21,034 bases of DNA from Actinidia chinensis (Eukaryota > Streptophyta > Magnoliopsida > Ericales > Actinidiaceae), in NCBI GenBank assembly GCA_009663005.1, contig VIGQ01001237.1:32501-53534 (forward strand), given 5' to 3'. Shown here in pieces: positions 9,881-19,605 of the stretch. Made by a program: the position numbers and the translations under genes. Each line of letters opens with the position of its first letter. Position 1 is the first letter of the stretch. The notes beneath the pieces were generated by a model. The model made no database searches and was not told the DNA's origin. It saw only the letters and a list, made by a program, of their open reading frames with translations.

Positions 9881-11000
9881 GTCCATACCCTGCAACTTCC
9901 CTGTATTTTCTCTATGTCCCCAAAAATATCTTAGGCTTCTCAAGCTCTTCTCTATTGAACCTCGGATCACTCCTGAGAGAATTCTCCTTCTCCCTCCTGA
10001 TTGTGCCGAGGTCAATGTGCATGTCCTTTCCCTCCTCCTTGATTGCTTTTTTCTGGTTCCAAGGAATATTTTGATATTTGGGCTTACCATGGAGTTTCCT
10101 TTTTTCCAGCCCCCTCTTCCTGTTTGTGTCGCGGCTTCTTACCATAGGGTTTACAACCAAAGGAGTCTTTATACCTACTCTTGATCCGTCTGACAAACCC
10201 ATTATTCCTTCCCTACTCCTCTGGAATAACATTCAAACTGCAGCTGGTCTGATTTCACGGCTCTCAGATTTGGCAGCTTTTTGTAACCAGGCGGAACCAC
10301 TGTCGATTGAAGGCCTCCACATACTCCTCTTCGTCTTCTTCTCTCACGACTTCTGCAATTGTTTCATTGAGTTGCAGATTTCTTCCCTTTCACTAATACT
10401 TTGGCACTCGGACAGATCGAACTCAAACGTTCACCCGGCAAAGAAAGGTTTAAATCCTCCTCTTTTTTCCATAAAAACGGTTTAGAAGGACCAAGTGTCA
10501 TCGCTGGCCTTTCATCTAATCACTGATAATGGGTCCACTCTTTCCAAGAGTTTTGTAAAATCTAAGCAATATTCAGTGACCGAGCGTTTACGCTACCCAC
10601 CACCACCTACCCTTGTTTGGTAGATAGATTTTTGTCCTAATCATCGTAGAATTTGGTTGGGCAACATCTCGGACTTAGAATAGGTTGTTTGGCCCGCAGG
10701 ACTCCCAAATCTCCTTCTCTGTTATGTCAAAACAGGCCCAAGTAATCGCTAAACTTCCTGGCATCATTGAATTCCATAACCAGACATCACCATCGAGTCT
10801 TCTTCTTCATCCCGCAACACACTTTCGGATTCATCTAATTTCGTCCTGTCCAAGAGATGACTCAGTTTGCCCTCTCCTTTCAAGAAGGTTCGAACAAACT
10901 GAGACCCCTTCAAATAGTTCTTGCCCATTAAGACGTAAACTATGCGTGAAATATTTCTGCACTTCTCCAGCAAGCAATAATGTTGGTTTTCAGCCTTAAA
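9880..11000 (-). pseudogene. Element B gag (UBN2-type) region
   Basis: Minus-strand open pieces give GKNYLKGSQFVRTFLKGEGKLSHLLDRTK (10973-10764, a UBN2/retrotran-gag N-terminus), AKEIWES-like and DVAQ-like pieces near 10700, LNETIAEVVREE-like near 10360, and NREELEKPKIFLGT close to the protease. The expected zinc knuckle near 10110-10150 is present only as C.PYGKKPRHK followed by a LHGKPKYQN piece, and the full Cys-Cys-His-Cys set is not intact. Gag would form the virus-like particle. The region from 11000 to 11237 is untranslated leader. Confidence 0.72.
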
Positions 11001-11237
11001 GTGATCGAAAAAATAAAGAGAAATATTGGGTTATGAGTGAACTGTAATTAAGGCCACCAACAAGAGTTTCAGAGACCTGAAGGCCTATAATACATTAAAA
11101 AACAGAGATTTCTGCAGAAAAATCACTCTGTTTTCGGGAATTATGAAAACATAGCAGAACAGAGTTTTCTACAGAAACTGGAAAAAAATCAGCAATGGAA
11201 GCTGAACAAACTGAGAAATACAAGGAGCCCTATTTCC

Positions 11238-11250
11238 GGCTCTGATACCA
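11238..11250 (-). other. Primer-binding site of element B
   Basis: On the minus strand this reads tggtatcagagcc, identical to the standard plant copia primer-binding site complementary to initiator tRNA(Met). It touches the inner end of the 5' LTR directly, which fixes the LTR boundary at 11251 and the minus orientation of the element. Confidence 0.93.
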
Positions 11251-11456
11251 TGCAAAAATAAGAAATCTCTCTCATGTTATTTCATCCAAAGAATGTACTA
11301 AATATATAGGGAGAAAACTATGCTATAAACTAAAGGAAACTCTCCTAATACCTATCCCCATAAATCCGGGATAATAACACTAGAATATCTTCTAAATTAC
11401 CGAAATATACACAGCTGTATACAGCCTATTCATAACCATTAATACTTATTCTAACA
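11251..11456 (-). repeat. 5' LTR of copia element B
   Basis: Minus-strand reading begins tgttagaataag and ends tttttgca just before the primer-binding site, with canonical TG...CA ends. It is 206 bp long and is the better preserved of the pair. It would carry the promoter and transcribe leftwards, away from element A. Confidence 0.88.
11301..11308 (-). promoter_or_regulatory. Putative TATA box in element B 5' LTR
   Basis: The minus strand reads tatatatt in the middle of the LTR. The same word is kept at 6245-6252 in the other LTR despite surrounding divergence. Position and conservation fit a TATA box, but no start site can be shown. Confidence 0.45.
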
Positions 11457-12153
11457 CTTTTCAATCCTGACAAATCTTGTCCCCCCTCCCCCTTTCTACT
11501 TTTTTGTTTCTATTATTCTGGGACACTTTCCATGGGCGGGGGGGGCCCTCCGGAGAATAGACAAAAAAATATTTTGTCCCGACCTAATTATGTAATAAAA
11601 ACAACGATAATACATTAACATATTAGATGGAGGTGCGTGTGTTTTTTTGCAGGAATTTCGCACTATTGTTGTGTTTCGAATCATTCAAGCCATCTCTGCA
11701 AATGCACAACAACCTAATGAATGAACCTGGAAGAATATGGGTAGATCATTGATTCTTCTTATGCAATAGACGTACAGATGACTTAGATACGAGTTAACCG
11801 ATAGAGAGAATTCCCCGGCGTTCAAAACATTATTGCTAACTGCATATGATTAGATCGTGTCATGTTTTAGCTTTTACTACAGGCTGAGACGCAGCATTTA
11901 TTTGGTATATAGGTTGAGATATTGAAGTAAGGCATTATTACCTGAGATGCATTTAATTGAGTATGACTACATGCCCTTGAAAGGCATGCCCGACTTTTTC
12001 TCAGTTTCAAAATGTTTAGTATGAACTCATATGGCAATGTTGAATCATAATATCTTGTTCCTTTGCTGAGGAACACCTAGATCCCATGAGAGTGGACAGA
12101 AAGAGCCATTGTCTAAATTTTGATATTACCATATTCAATTCTCTAAATTAAAT
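11457..12153. other. Spacer without recognised gene
   Basis: It starts with a C/G-rich low-complexity patch (about 11480-11545, including gggcgggggggg) and continues as AT-rich sequence. The short ORFs on both strands have no recognisable motif and are probably chance. Confidence 0.4.
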
Positions 12154-12266
12154 ATACATGTATAAGAGGAAGGTCGGATTGTATTAAGAGGAAGGGTGCG
12201 GATTTTTATCATATTCAATTTCTTCTTGTTCTTGTAATGCAATCCGACCTTCCTCTTATCATGTAT
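12154..12266. repeat. Strong inverted repeat (hairpin)
   Basis: The left arm (12154-12184) carries ataagaggaaggtcggattg, and the right arm (12236-12266) is its near-perfect reverse complement with caatccgaccttcctcttat; pairing extends outwards through acatg/catgt. The loop is ~51 bp and itself holds a degenerate third copy, aagaggaagggtgcggattt, plus 'atattcaatt', which also occurs outside the left arm (12131-12140). The pattern suggests local duplication with inversion, or a very small foldback element. No protein is encoded. Confidence 0.75.
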
Positions 12267-14161
12267 TTTTTGAGACCATGCTTTGAATTTAACTTTGTTT
12301 CTCCTTTTAAGTTTGAATGTGATGAATGATAAGAAGGACTGTTACCTTAAACTTAACTGATGATTGGACTTCTCATAGCCTACCCCAAGTAATGATGACT
12401 AAAACATTTGTTGAGTTGAGTTCTCTTGTAATTTACAGGAGTTAATTATGGGCCGGTCCCCAACATTAGTACTCATTATCATATGGTTAAGGGAATCTAA
12501 AATAACATTTCGATTTTTTTGGTCAAAAGTGACGATTTTTGCCATTACTTTTATTAAGAGGGGCTTAGCATGTTTTGAACGTATTTGTCCCCGATTTGGA
12601 TATAGATGCACTCGATTTAGGTGTTCTATTTGTTGCTGTAGGTCAACGTTGACTGCGAATTACATTCATTTCAAGGGGGTAATAGGGCCAATTTTAGAAC
12701 TTGTCTTTCAATCAATAGACCAAATGTGTGATTTTAATAAAAAATAATTAATATGCATACTAGAATTAATAGACATAATTTGAGAAAATTAACACATGGG
12801 AGGCACAAAATTTTTACGTGGAAACCTCCAAAAAGGAGAAAAAACCACACGGGCATTTGCCGTAAATCATCACTATTCAAGAAGTTTAATTACAAGAAGC
12901 AAATTGACTTACAACTATTTACCTATTATGCACTCGCTTAATTTTTTACTTTCTAACCACAAACTAAGTTTCCGTTCTCCACCTTCTAGTGGCTCCGATC
13001 AAAATCGGTAAATCTTGATTTGGATATGAAATACCATGGGGCTCATACCAATCTCCTCTGCGCGGCTTGATAGGCTATCGTCCTTAGATAGATGAATGAA
13101 GATTTTTGCTTTGACAAACTCACCTCGCGTACCGGATAACACTCTCATCAATTACTAAATTCTAAGACTCCGATATCAAATACAAGATAAATCAACAAAC
13201 AGAATGGGCAGTAGAAGCTAATGAAGTTCTCTATCCTTTATCTATCCAATATCAAAAATAAAAAATCTCCACCCCTACCGAAGCTCTCAACACATGCATT
13301 TATACAATGAGGGAAACATTTGAACAATGACGGATCTTCTTAGTCTTGAAAAATCACTCATACTCTTTCCTTCCTTCTTTGACAATTTTTTTGGGGCGAG
13401 TCGAATTGCTTTCTAAGAGGATTCAAATAGAAAGCCGTCAAACATTAAATGAGAAATTCATAACGAAGGCCAATAATGGAAAGAAATGGATATTGGAGAC
13501 TACGAATTCACTGCATACAAATGGTGATAAATTCGAATTCACATAACAAATGCTTGTGCATACCCATGCACACGACAAATTTTGATGAGATAGCAGAAAC
13601 ATGACACTTTTGTTGACTTTCTTGAGAAAAAGAAAGACTACACGTTAAATGAAATATGTGCAATCACTAATCTCCTTAAAGGCAAGCCATTTTTCTGTTG
13701 TTTGTATTGTATGGATGTACCAAGACAAACAGCAACCAATCTACCAGATTTGGTTTCCTTTGAAAAAAAAATTATTTGAGCATTCACACCGGGCTCTCCA
13801 TGTACGCTAACTTTTTTCCTAGTGCAAATTTCCGACAGATAGGACATTGAATATTCTTCACATAGCGATCATTACCAAATAAATAAAGGAAAGGAAAATA
13901 CCTGAAAAAAAAAGGAAGAAAAAATGACGTGATTTCGTTATGATTTGATCATACCGGATAGTTTTATTGTAAAACTATTTCTTCATTCAAAACTTTCCCA
14001 TCGTGCATACTGCTGCTCAATTTAACAGGAAGAATTTGAATGAAATGTTTCCTTCCGAACAGACATAAGCTTTTAATTCCTTTCCTTTCCCATCCGCAAG
14101 CTTAATCCATGTCTAAAGACTCCACTATTTGCCATGTGCTTTTGAGTTTGTATCTTGTCCA
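12267..14161. other. AT-rich spacer, no gene supported
   Basis: The longest open reading stretch (12448-12747, plus) has cysteine/phenylalanine-rich, non-family-like composition. Around 12810-12880 a pyrimidine-poor block (acgtggaaacctcc, then aaccaca) resembles wording I associate with decayed LTR sequence, and at 13170-13180 'ctccgatatca' is a weak match to a copia primer-binding site on the minus strand, but the two do not combine into an element. The rest is AT-rich and featureless to me. Confidence 0.35.
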
Positions 14162-14691
14162 AATTCTAACAACCATGTTTCAGTCTCAAGCGTTTGCTTC
14201 ACCGAAGGGACAAAAAAAAAAAAAAAGCATTTGCCACCAAATGAGAGGAAAAAACGTTAAGGATATGGTTAATCTTAAAGGATTGCAACACAATTATCTC
14301 ATGAAATGCATACTAGCCGTCATCAATGTCTACTTCTTCTGCAAGTTCTAGTTAGACAAAGCAACAAAAATTGTAAATAACCAAGTCCATGCAGTTAGTA
14401 AATACCTGCTTATGCAAAAATTTGTAACGGTTTTGGGTTGGATCTGTCAGAATTCTTACAAACATGTTTTCAGTCTCAAGATTTGCATCACCAGAACGAG
14501 AGAAAAAACACCTTTTGATAAATGGTTTGATCTTTGAAGGATTTCAAACAATCATCTCATGAAATGCATGCTATCCTTCATCAATGTATAGTTTTCTTCT
14601 TCCAGTTCTAGTTAGACAAAGCAACACAAAAATTGTAAGTAACCCCGAATCTAAGCGTTAGTAAAAATACCTGCTAATTGCAAAAACTTGT
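14162..14691. repeat. Two-unit imperfect tandem duplication
   Basis: Unit 1 (14162-14425) and unit 2 (14451-14691) share, in order: a segment ending in cagtctcaag, tttgc.tcacc, a gagagaaaaaac-like run, atctcatgaaatgcat, ttctagttagacaaagcaac, aaaattgtaa.taacc, gttagta and atacctgct. The offset is ~289 bases at the left and less at the right because of indels. One difference is a run of 15 A at 14212-14226 in unit 1. The units are non-coding. Confidence 0.85.
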
Positions 14692-14722
14692 CCTAAGGCC
14701 ATGACTTCGAACAAAAGACATG

Positions 14723-14950
14723 TTACTCTTCGTTATCCCTAGAATTAGGATAGCCCCTCCACTCCCCTAAGCCAGTGACTCCCCAAGACCAATCACTGAT
14801 GATTGCTAAAAGCTCAGCGAGCATGTGGCCGTTTGTTTGAGGTGCTGATCTGCCTCTTGCATGTCTGTCGCAATTAAACAATTTAAACTCTCTGACACCG
14901 CCTTCATACTGAAATTTATCTGACCAATTTTGGTATAAGTAAGGCCTCAT
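14723..14950 (-). CDS. Short ORF of unknown function, possible exon relic
   Basis: This 75-codon minus-strand ORF has balanced, soluble-protein-like composition with no low-complexity bias (for example KFQYEGGVREFKLFNCDRHA and DWSWGVTGLGEWRGYP), unlike the Phe/Leu/Ser-rich chance ORFs nearby. I do not recognise the family. In-frame stops lie just upstream of the Met, so any longer protein would have to be spliced. It sits between the tandem duplication and the element A 5' LTR. It could be an exon of a damaged gene or a transposon fragment. No signal peptide, membrane segment or catalytic motif is visible. Confidence 0.22.
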   Translation of the reverse strand: MRPYLYQNWSDKFQYEGGVREFKLFNCDRHARGRSAPQTNGHMLAELLAIISDWSWGVTGLGEWRGYPNSRDNEE

Positions 14951-15120
14951 GTACTCTCATTGGACAACAACGTTTGGGGTCGCAACCGCAATTCAAAATC
15001 TGTTCTCTTGAAGTTAATCCAACTACTCTTTTTCTTCTTTTTCTTGACTCATAACACTGAAGTATTTACAAAGTTGTAGGGTATGTGGAATTTGGAGTGT
15101 CTGACATTTCAAAAGTCTAC

Positions 15121-15240
15121 AATTACGGCTGAGTCTTTAGTCTTCGATTGTCGGCTAAGTTCATCTCCGCTTGCGGCAAGAAGTCAAGTCTACAATTTAA
15201 AGTCTAACATTGTGGCAATTCCAAGTCTCTGATTGCGGCT
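15121..15240 (+). repeat. Iterated U3 motif, about five copies (5' LTR)
   Basis: A word of the form c-gatt-g-cggct recurs: attacggct (15122), cgattgtcggct (15145), ccgcttgcggc (15167), acattgtggca (15207) and ctgattgcggct (15229), each followed or preceded by an 'aagtct'-like word. They lie upstream of the TATA box. Repeated U3 boxes are known enhancer elements in Tnt1 and Tto1; that role here is an inference. Confidence 0.65.
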
Positions 15241-15285
15241 GAATGACATCAGTGCTTAAGTCATTCCTCTTCCCTAGGTTTTCTC

Positions 15286-15293
15286 TATAAATA
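15286..15293 (+). promoter_or_regulatory. TATA box of element A 5' LTR
   Basis: The sequence tataaata follows ggttttctc and sits ~210 bases into the LTR. The second LTR has tataaaat at the equivalent place (19803-19810). Position, sequence and conservation between LTRs make it the likely core promoter of the element, marking the U3/R region. Confidence 0.7.
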
Positions 15294-15549
15294 GATTTGA
15301 AGTCTAGGAGATTATAAGAAGGTGCTAAGGCTAAGAGAGAAGAAAGATTGAGGGAAGATGGGTAATCCTAAACTTTGTTTTTAGTGAATTGCTTACTCGT
15401 GTGGCCGTGTATTTAGGCTTAATTGGTGTCCGAACCACGTAAATCTCTGTGTCCCTTTTATTGTTTGTTTCTTACTTGCTTGTTTGTGTGATGTTATTAT
15501 TCCGTCCATTAGGGTGAAAATACGCATGGTTTTTTTTAATCCCAACAAC

Positions 15550-15563
15550 TGGTAATCAGAGCC
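15550..15563 (+). other. Primer-binding site of element A, with one inserted base
   Basis: It reads tggtaatcagagcc two bases after the LTR end. The standard site complementary to initiator tRNA(Met) is tggtatcagagcc; here one extra A interrupts it after position 5. Element B has the perfect form. The extra base would disturb primer pairing if real. Confidence 0.85.
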
Positions 15564-15579
15564 TTGGTTCCGGAAGATT

Positions 15580-16370
15580 ATGACACGCAACAACATGGCT
15601 GAAGAGGGCAAGACCAAATCAAAAGTTCAACGGAGAGAACTTTAGTTTTTGGAAGATGCAGATGGAGGATGTATCTTTATCAAAAAGATCTCTATCACCC
15701 TCTTTAAGGGGAAGAACCCAGAAGACATGAAAGTCAGACTGGAACAAGTTCTAGACATAAAAAGCTCTAGGTACGATCCGGTGACTCTATCCCTCGTCTG
15801 TACATTCAATATATCGCAGGAGAAAGACATCAGTTTGATGGCTGCTTATCCAAATGTATGAGAAACCTTCCGCATCAAATAAACGTGTATTGCTGAAAAA
15901 GAACTCTTCACATGAAGAGGGCGAATGATGGACGTGTGGCTGTAGCACTTTGACTAATTTCAACACAGTCACAAGTCAATGGAGTCTGGTGGATATTAAC
16001 TTTGAACGACGAGTGAGATCTTTGTTATCTATCTGGATTGCCAAAAACATTGGGATAGTCCTGGTCCTGGCGGTCAGCAATTCCTCCGGTTCAAGTAAGC
16101 TAAATACGACGACGTGGTGGGGGCATAATTCTCAGCGAAGAATTGCACGAAAATCCAGCGGGCTGGCAGGACGTCAGGAAGTTCTTTGAGTACAGACCGA
16201 GGGATATCAGCCAATCGAGGAAGCAACAAAGGTTCTCCTCAAAATCAAGGTAGGGGGAATCCAAAGGGCCACGATAGAAGACGCCGAATGCTGACAATTG
16301 TGGGAAGAAGGGGCATTTCGCAAAAGCACTGCAAAAGCCCAAAGAGCATGCTAATTGATCAAAGATGGTA
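15580..16370 (+). pseudogene. Element A gag
   Basis: It starts MTRNNMAEEGKTKSK (ATG at 15580), the usual opening of this copia group, then, after a frameshift, an FNGENFSFWKMQMED-like segment at about 15626-15670, KNPEDMK at 15715, KDISLMAAYPN near 15825, a FNTVTSQ-like run at 15958, VSNSSGSSKL at 16072 and NRGSNKGSPQNQGRGNPKG at about 16210-16272. A zinc knuckle survives only as CGKKGHFAK (tgtgggaag at ~16299) followed by a CKSPK-like end; the first cysteine pair is broken by stops and shifts. Gag packages element RNA. At least five frame changes are needed to read it through. Confidence 0.82.
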
Positions 16371-16399
16371 ACACCTCTGTTAACGTCTCTGACAATGGA

Positions 16400-16760
16400 A
16401 AGATTCGAAGCTTTAAGGTTCTATCATTATCACACAAACACACGACGTGTATGATAGTAGACTCGGGCGCTGTTTATTCACTCCACCTCTACCAGAGAGA
16501 GATTCTTCTCCACAATTATGTGAAGGGTGACTTCGGAAAGTAAATAATTCGAAGATTATGAACCTTGTTCCATTCTTGGGAATGGAGAATTGCAGATTAT
16601 CCCTTACAAATGGGACGACTCCTACGCTTAAAGATGTGAGAACACTGCCCATTTGAAAAGGAATCCTGATTTTCTGTGGGACAACCTGCAACATCGGGAT
16701 GCAAGACTTCTTTACTGACGATGCATGGAAGGTGACGAAAGGTGGCATGGTGTGGAGCAT
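16400..16760 (+). pseudogene. Element A aspartic protease
   Basis: The active site reads M-I-V-D-S-G-A-V-Y-S, with DSGA at 16460-16471 in an open stretch from 16355 to 16543, followed by NYVKGDFGK. In other frames LTNGTTPTLKDVR (about 16600-16640), LISVGQ-like and SGCKTSLL (to ~16715) continue the protein, then DDAWKVTKGGMV at 16717. The protease would process the polyprotein. The catalytic Asp is kept but the reading frame is lost after the FGK segment. Confidence 0.85.
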
Positions 16761-17790
16761 GGGAAGAAACAGAACCCTTTATGTTATCTTCTGGATGACA
16801 CACGTACTTGCAAGCTGCTTCTCCGAACCAGGATGCAACTACATGGCACCTGAGGCTTTGGACACATGCGTGAGAAAGGAGGAAGATCATGATCACGAAT
16901 GGAAATTGTTCCTAGGGCTAAAGCATCGAGATCTGGGAATTTTTGGCTAGGATTGCGTCTATGGGAAAGCAGAAGAAAGTCATTTCTCAAGAACATTCAA
17001 AGCCATAAGCGCGAACGGTGGGAGCTGTTCACACCGATGTGTGGGGACATCTACAGTAAGTTCCTTTGGTGGTCCCTTACTTTGGTTTCACATTCATTGA
17101 TGATGCTATAGAGCTATGGGTATTTTTTGAAACACAAAATTCATATGTATTTGATTTTTTCACGAAATGGAGAGCTCCTACGGAGAATGAGACAGAGTCC
17201 TAAGTTGAAAGTGCTTGAGGTCAGACAATGGTGGAGAGTATTACGTGATGAGTTCGAAAGGTACTCTGCGCTATGAATGGAATCAAGAGACAGAAGACGT
17301 TCCTAGGAATCCACAACAGAATGGGGTTAGCCGAGCGCATGAACAGAACTATCACAGAGCGTGCACGGTGTATGAGGATACATGCTGGTTGCCAAAACAA
17401 TTTTGGGCAGAGCTGTGAGCCCGGCTGCATACTAATCACCGCGTACCCCAGTATTTGAACTGTGGGTTGCCCCAAGAAGCTTGGACATGAAATGGTAATT
17501 TATCTCATCTAAGATATTTGGTTTGTCGCATTTTTCAATATTGAGGCAGAAAACAGTCCAAACTTGTCTAAAATCTAAGAAAGTGCATTCTTCATTGGTT
17601 ATGGGATAAATGACTTTGGCTATCGTTTTGGGACATCGAAAACCGCAAGTCTAATGAGTAGAGCTGTGGTGTTCAATGAGAATGCCATGTACAAGGACAT
17701 GATGAATGAGCGGGACCAAAGCATCAAAGAAGGATTTTGCCAGAACCTTGAGAGATTTCTAAAACGATGTATTGATGCCTAGAGATCAAA
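16760..17790 (+). pseudogene. Element A integrase
   Basis: A pre-integrase RLGHMRE-like piece (~16854) and a CVYGKQKK-like zinc-binding end (~16955) lead into the catalytic core: VHTDVWG with Asp codon 17036-17038, RSDNGGEYY with Asp codon 17224-17226, and PQQNGV then AERMNRT with Glu codon 17333-17335. The second Asp and the Glu are 36 codons apart, matching D,D-35-E. A single extra base at 17329 lies between PQQNGV and the Glu codon. TERARCMRIHAG follows, then a FIGYGINDFGYRF-like end near 17595-17630 and a VFNENAMYKDMMNERDQS tail at ~17670. All three catalytic codons survive, yet several frame breaks stop any full product. Confidence 0.88.
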
Positions 17791-17939
17791 ACATACCGTT
17801 AGAAACGCAAGTTCCTCCACCTGATCCTGTGTTTGAGAAAGATCGACCAGAACAACTCAGAATCAGACCCAGCTCGGTACATGTCATCTCTACAGTACTT
17901 GCTACTTCCAGACATGGTGAATCATAAAAATGTTATGAG

Positions 17940-19470
17940 GAAGCCGTGAGGCCCGATGCAAAGGTGAGTGGAAGCAAGCCATGGATGATGAGATGGACCC
18001 CTCACCATCTAACCAACCAATGGGATTTGGTTGATTTGCCTAAGGGTAGAAGACCCTGCATAACAAGTGGGTTTATAGATGAAAAAAGAGCATTAGGTCG
18101 AAGAGGTACAAGGCTAGATGTTTGCAAAAGGTTCAACAAAAGGCAAGGTGTGATTTACAGAATCTTCTCTCCTGTTGTGAAGTTCTCAACCATTCGGCAC
18201 AATCTTGAGTCTTGTGGCATAGTGGAAGACTTGCATCTAAGCACTAGATGTAAAAACGGCATTTCCTCATAGGGATTCTAATGAAGACATCTAATGCAGC
18301 AACCAAGGGTCTGAAGAAATTGGCAGCAATATGGTGTACAACGTAAGAAGAGCTTGTATGGTTTTGAAAACAAGCACCGCAGACAGGTTACATCAAGTTT
18401 GGATGTGGTTCATGTCTGACAATAGTTAGCAAGATGCCATGCGACCATTGTGCTATTTTTAGAGAAGTTTTCACATCATTATATTTCCTTCTATTAATAT
18501 GTGGATGACAGCTTATTGCATGATCCGCATGATGGAAATTACAACTGAAGGAGATTCTATCCAAGAGATTCTCAATGAAGGACTTGGGTCATGCGAAGAT
18601 GATACTTGGTATGGCGGATTACTAGAGACAGAGCAACAAGAATTGACACTATCACAAGCCGACTACAATCGACAAGTCTGAGAGATTTAGCCATGGATAA
18701 AGCCAAAACAGTCAGCACTCTGTTGCCTACTCCCCTTGGGAATTCTTTTAGAAAGACTTTCAAAGAATCAAAGTCAACTACTACACCGGACAGAGAATGA
18801 TTACATGTCAAAGGTAACCATTACCTTCAGCCGTTGGTAGCCTTATGGTGGGTATGCTATGGTCTGTACGAGGCCAGATAATTTCTGCAAGCAGTTTTGG
18901 AATGATAGCATTCATGAGTAATATCCTGAAAGGAGCACTGGGAAGCTTTGGGAAGTGGTTGAGGTATTTAGGGTACTCCAGGATGCAGCGTTGTGTTATG
19001 GAGGCTCGGAGATTCGTCTACATGGTTTGTCATTCTGAACATGCTAGAGATGTTTGAATGGCAGAAAGAGTCACTACTGGATATGTTTTCACATTTGGCT
19101 AATCGCAAGTTAGTTGGGTTTCGAGATTGCAAAAATTGTTGCTCTTTCTCCACAGCGGAGTATGTGGCTGGCTAACCTAACTTGTAAGGAGTGGTTTTGG
19201 TTGGCAGAGTTTCATGAGAGAGTTGGGTAAGGAGCATCGAATGGCCTATCTACAGCGATAGTCCCAAGTGCAATTCATTTGGCAAGAATTCGCTTTCCAT
19301 GCAAGAAACAAACACATCGACAGTAAGGTAATCACTTCATCCGATCACTCCTAGATGAAGGGTTTGATAATTTGGAGAAGATGCCACACAAATCCATAAT
19401 CCTCAATACAGTTCACAAAAGTGTGACCATTGAAAATTTGAAGCTATGTGTCCTTCAGTGGGTCTTCTAA
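17940..19470 (+). pseudogene. Element A reverse transcriptase and RNase H
   Basis: The RT opens with KQAMDDEMD-like (~17974) and WDLVDLPKGRRP (~18023), continues with a VIYRIFSPVVKFSTIRH run (~18150-18200) and a CMVLKT-like YGLK relic near 18355, and shows the YVDD catalytic motif at 18498-18509 (tat gtg gat gac). DLGHAK-, RITRDRATRI- and LSQADY-like pieces follow (18585-18680; some out of order of frame), then MDKAKTVSTLLPTPLG at about 18692. RNase H remnants run from ~18950 to 19330, but the Asp-rich GY.DAD site near 19020-19045 is unreadable. The tail VHKSVTIENLKLC is clear at ~19410-19450. It would make element cDNA; it is broken. Confidence 0.85.
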
Positions 19471-19552
19471 GTATGAGGGCCTTAATGCCACACACACCGT
19501 TTGAGTAATATTTAAACAAGGGAGTTACCCGAGGAGCAGTTTGTGGCAGCCT

Positions 19553-19565
19553 CCAAGTGGGAGAT
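19553..19565 (+). other. Polypurine tract of element A
   Basis: The sequence ccaagtgggagat lies directly before the 3' LTR start, a form commonly seen at the plus-strand primer of Tork-type copia elements. Confidence 0.7.
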
Positions 19566-19605
19566 TGTTAGTTATGTGAAGTGGAGCCTACATTTCAAAG
19601 TCTAC

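Larger units (their letters stand above)
6195..11456 (-). mobile_element. Ty1/copia LTR retrotransposon, element B (decayed)
   Basis: The two ends share a ~210-bp LTR in direct repeat (6195-6407 and 11251-11456). Inside, in minus orientation, are a perfect initiator-tRNA(Met)-type primer-binding site (11238-11250), gag, protease, integrase, RT and RNase H, then a polypurine tract (6408-6420). Integrase before RT defines copia rather than gypsy. The total of ~5.26 kb is normal for a complete copia element, so nothing large is missing; damage is by substitutions and small indels. No matching 5-bp target duplication is visible (tggtt on the left, ctttt on the right). The short LTR and a QDHMTN/NVLHVPKLSTNL type pol suggest a different copia lineage from element A; I do not name it. 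Confidence 0.9.
15075..15547 (+). repeat. 5' LTR of copia element A
   Basis: It begins tgtagggtatgtgg and ends aatcccaaca, with TG...CA ends, 473 bp. Blocks shared with 19566-20063 include gtctttagtcttcgattg, cctaggttttctctata, ggctaagagaga, ccgaaccacgtaaa, ctctgtgtcccttt and ttcttacttgcttgtttgtg. Differences are a mix of substitutions and one- to four-base indels, so the insertion looks old unless sequencing indels inflate the count. Confidence 0.92.

Noticed and set aside
9370..10485. Plus-strand ORFs of 60-135 codons inside element B
   Set aside because: They are antisense shadows of the minus-strand gag, protease and pre-integrase regions.
12154..12266. Calling the hairpin a microRNA gene
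   Set aside because: No similarity to a known plant microRNA that I recall, and precursor status cannot be shown without small-RNA data.
12399..12747. Opposed ORFs on both strands (70 and 99 codons) as a gene
   Set aside because: Low-information composition, no domain, and both strands open over the same bases; no support beyond length.
13167..13182. Primer-binding-site-like word (minus strand ttgatatcggagt) as start of a third LTR element
   Set aside because: About 9 of 12 bases match the standard site, and no LTR pair, gag/pol wording or polypurine tract is arranged around it.
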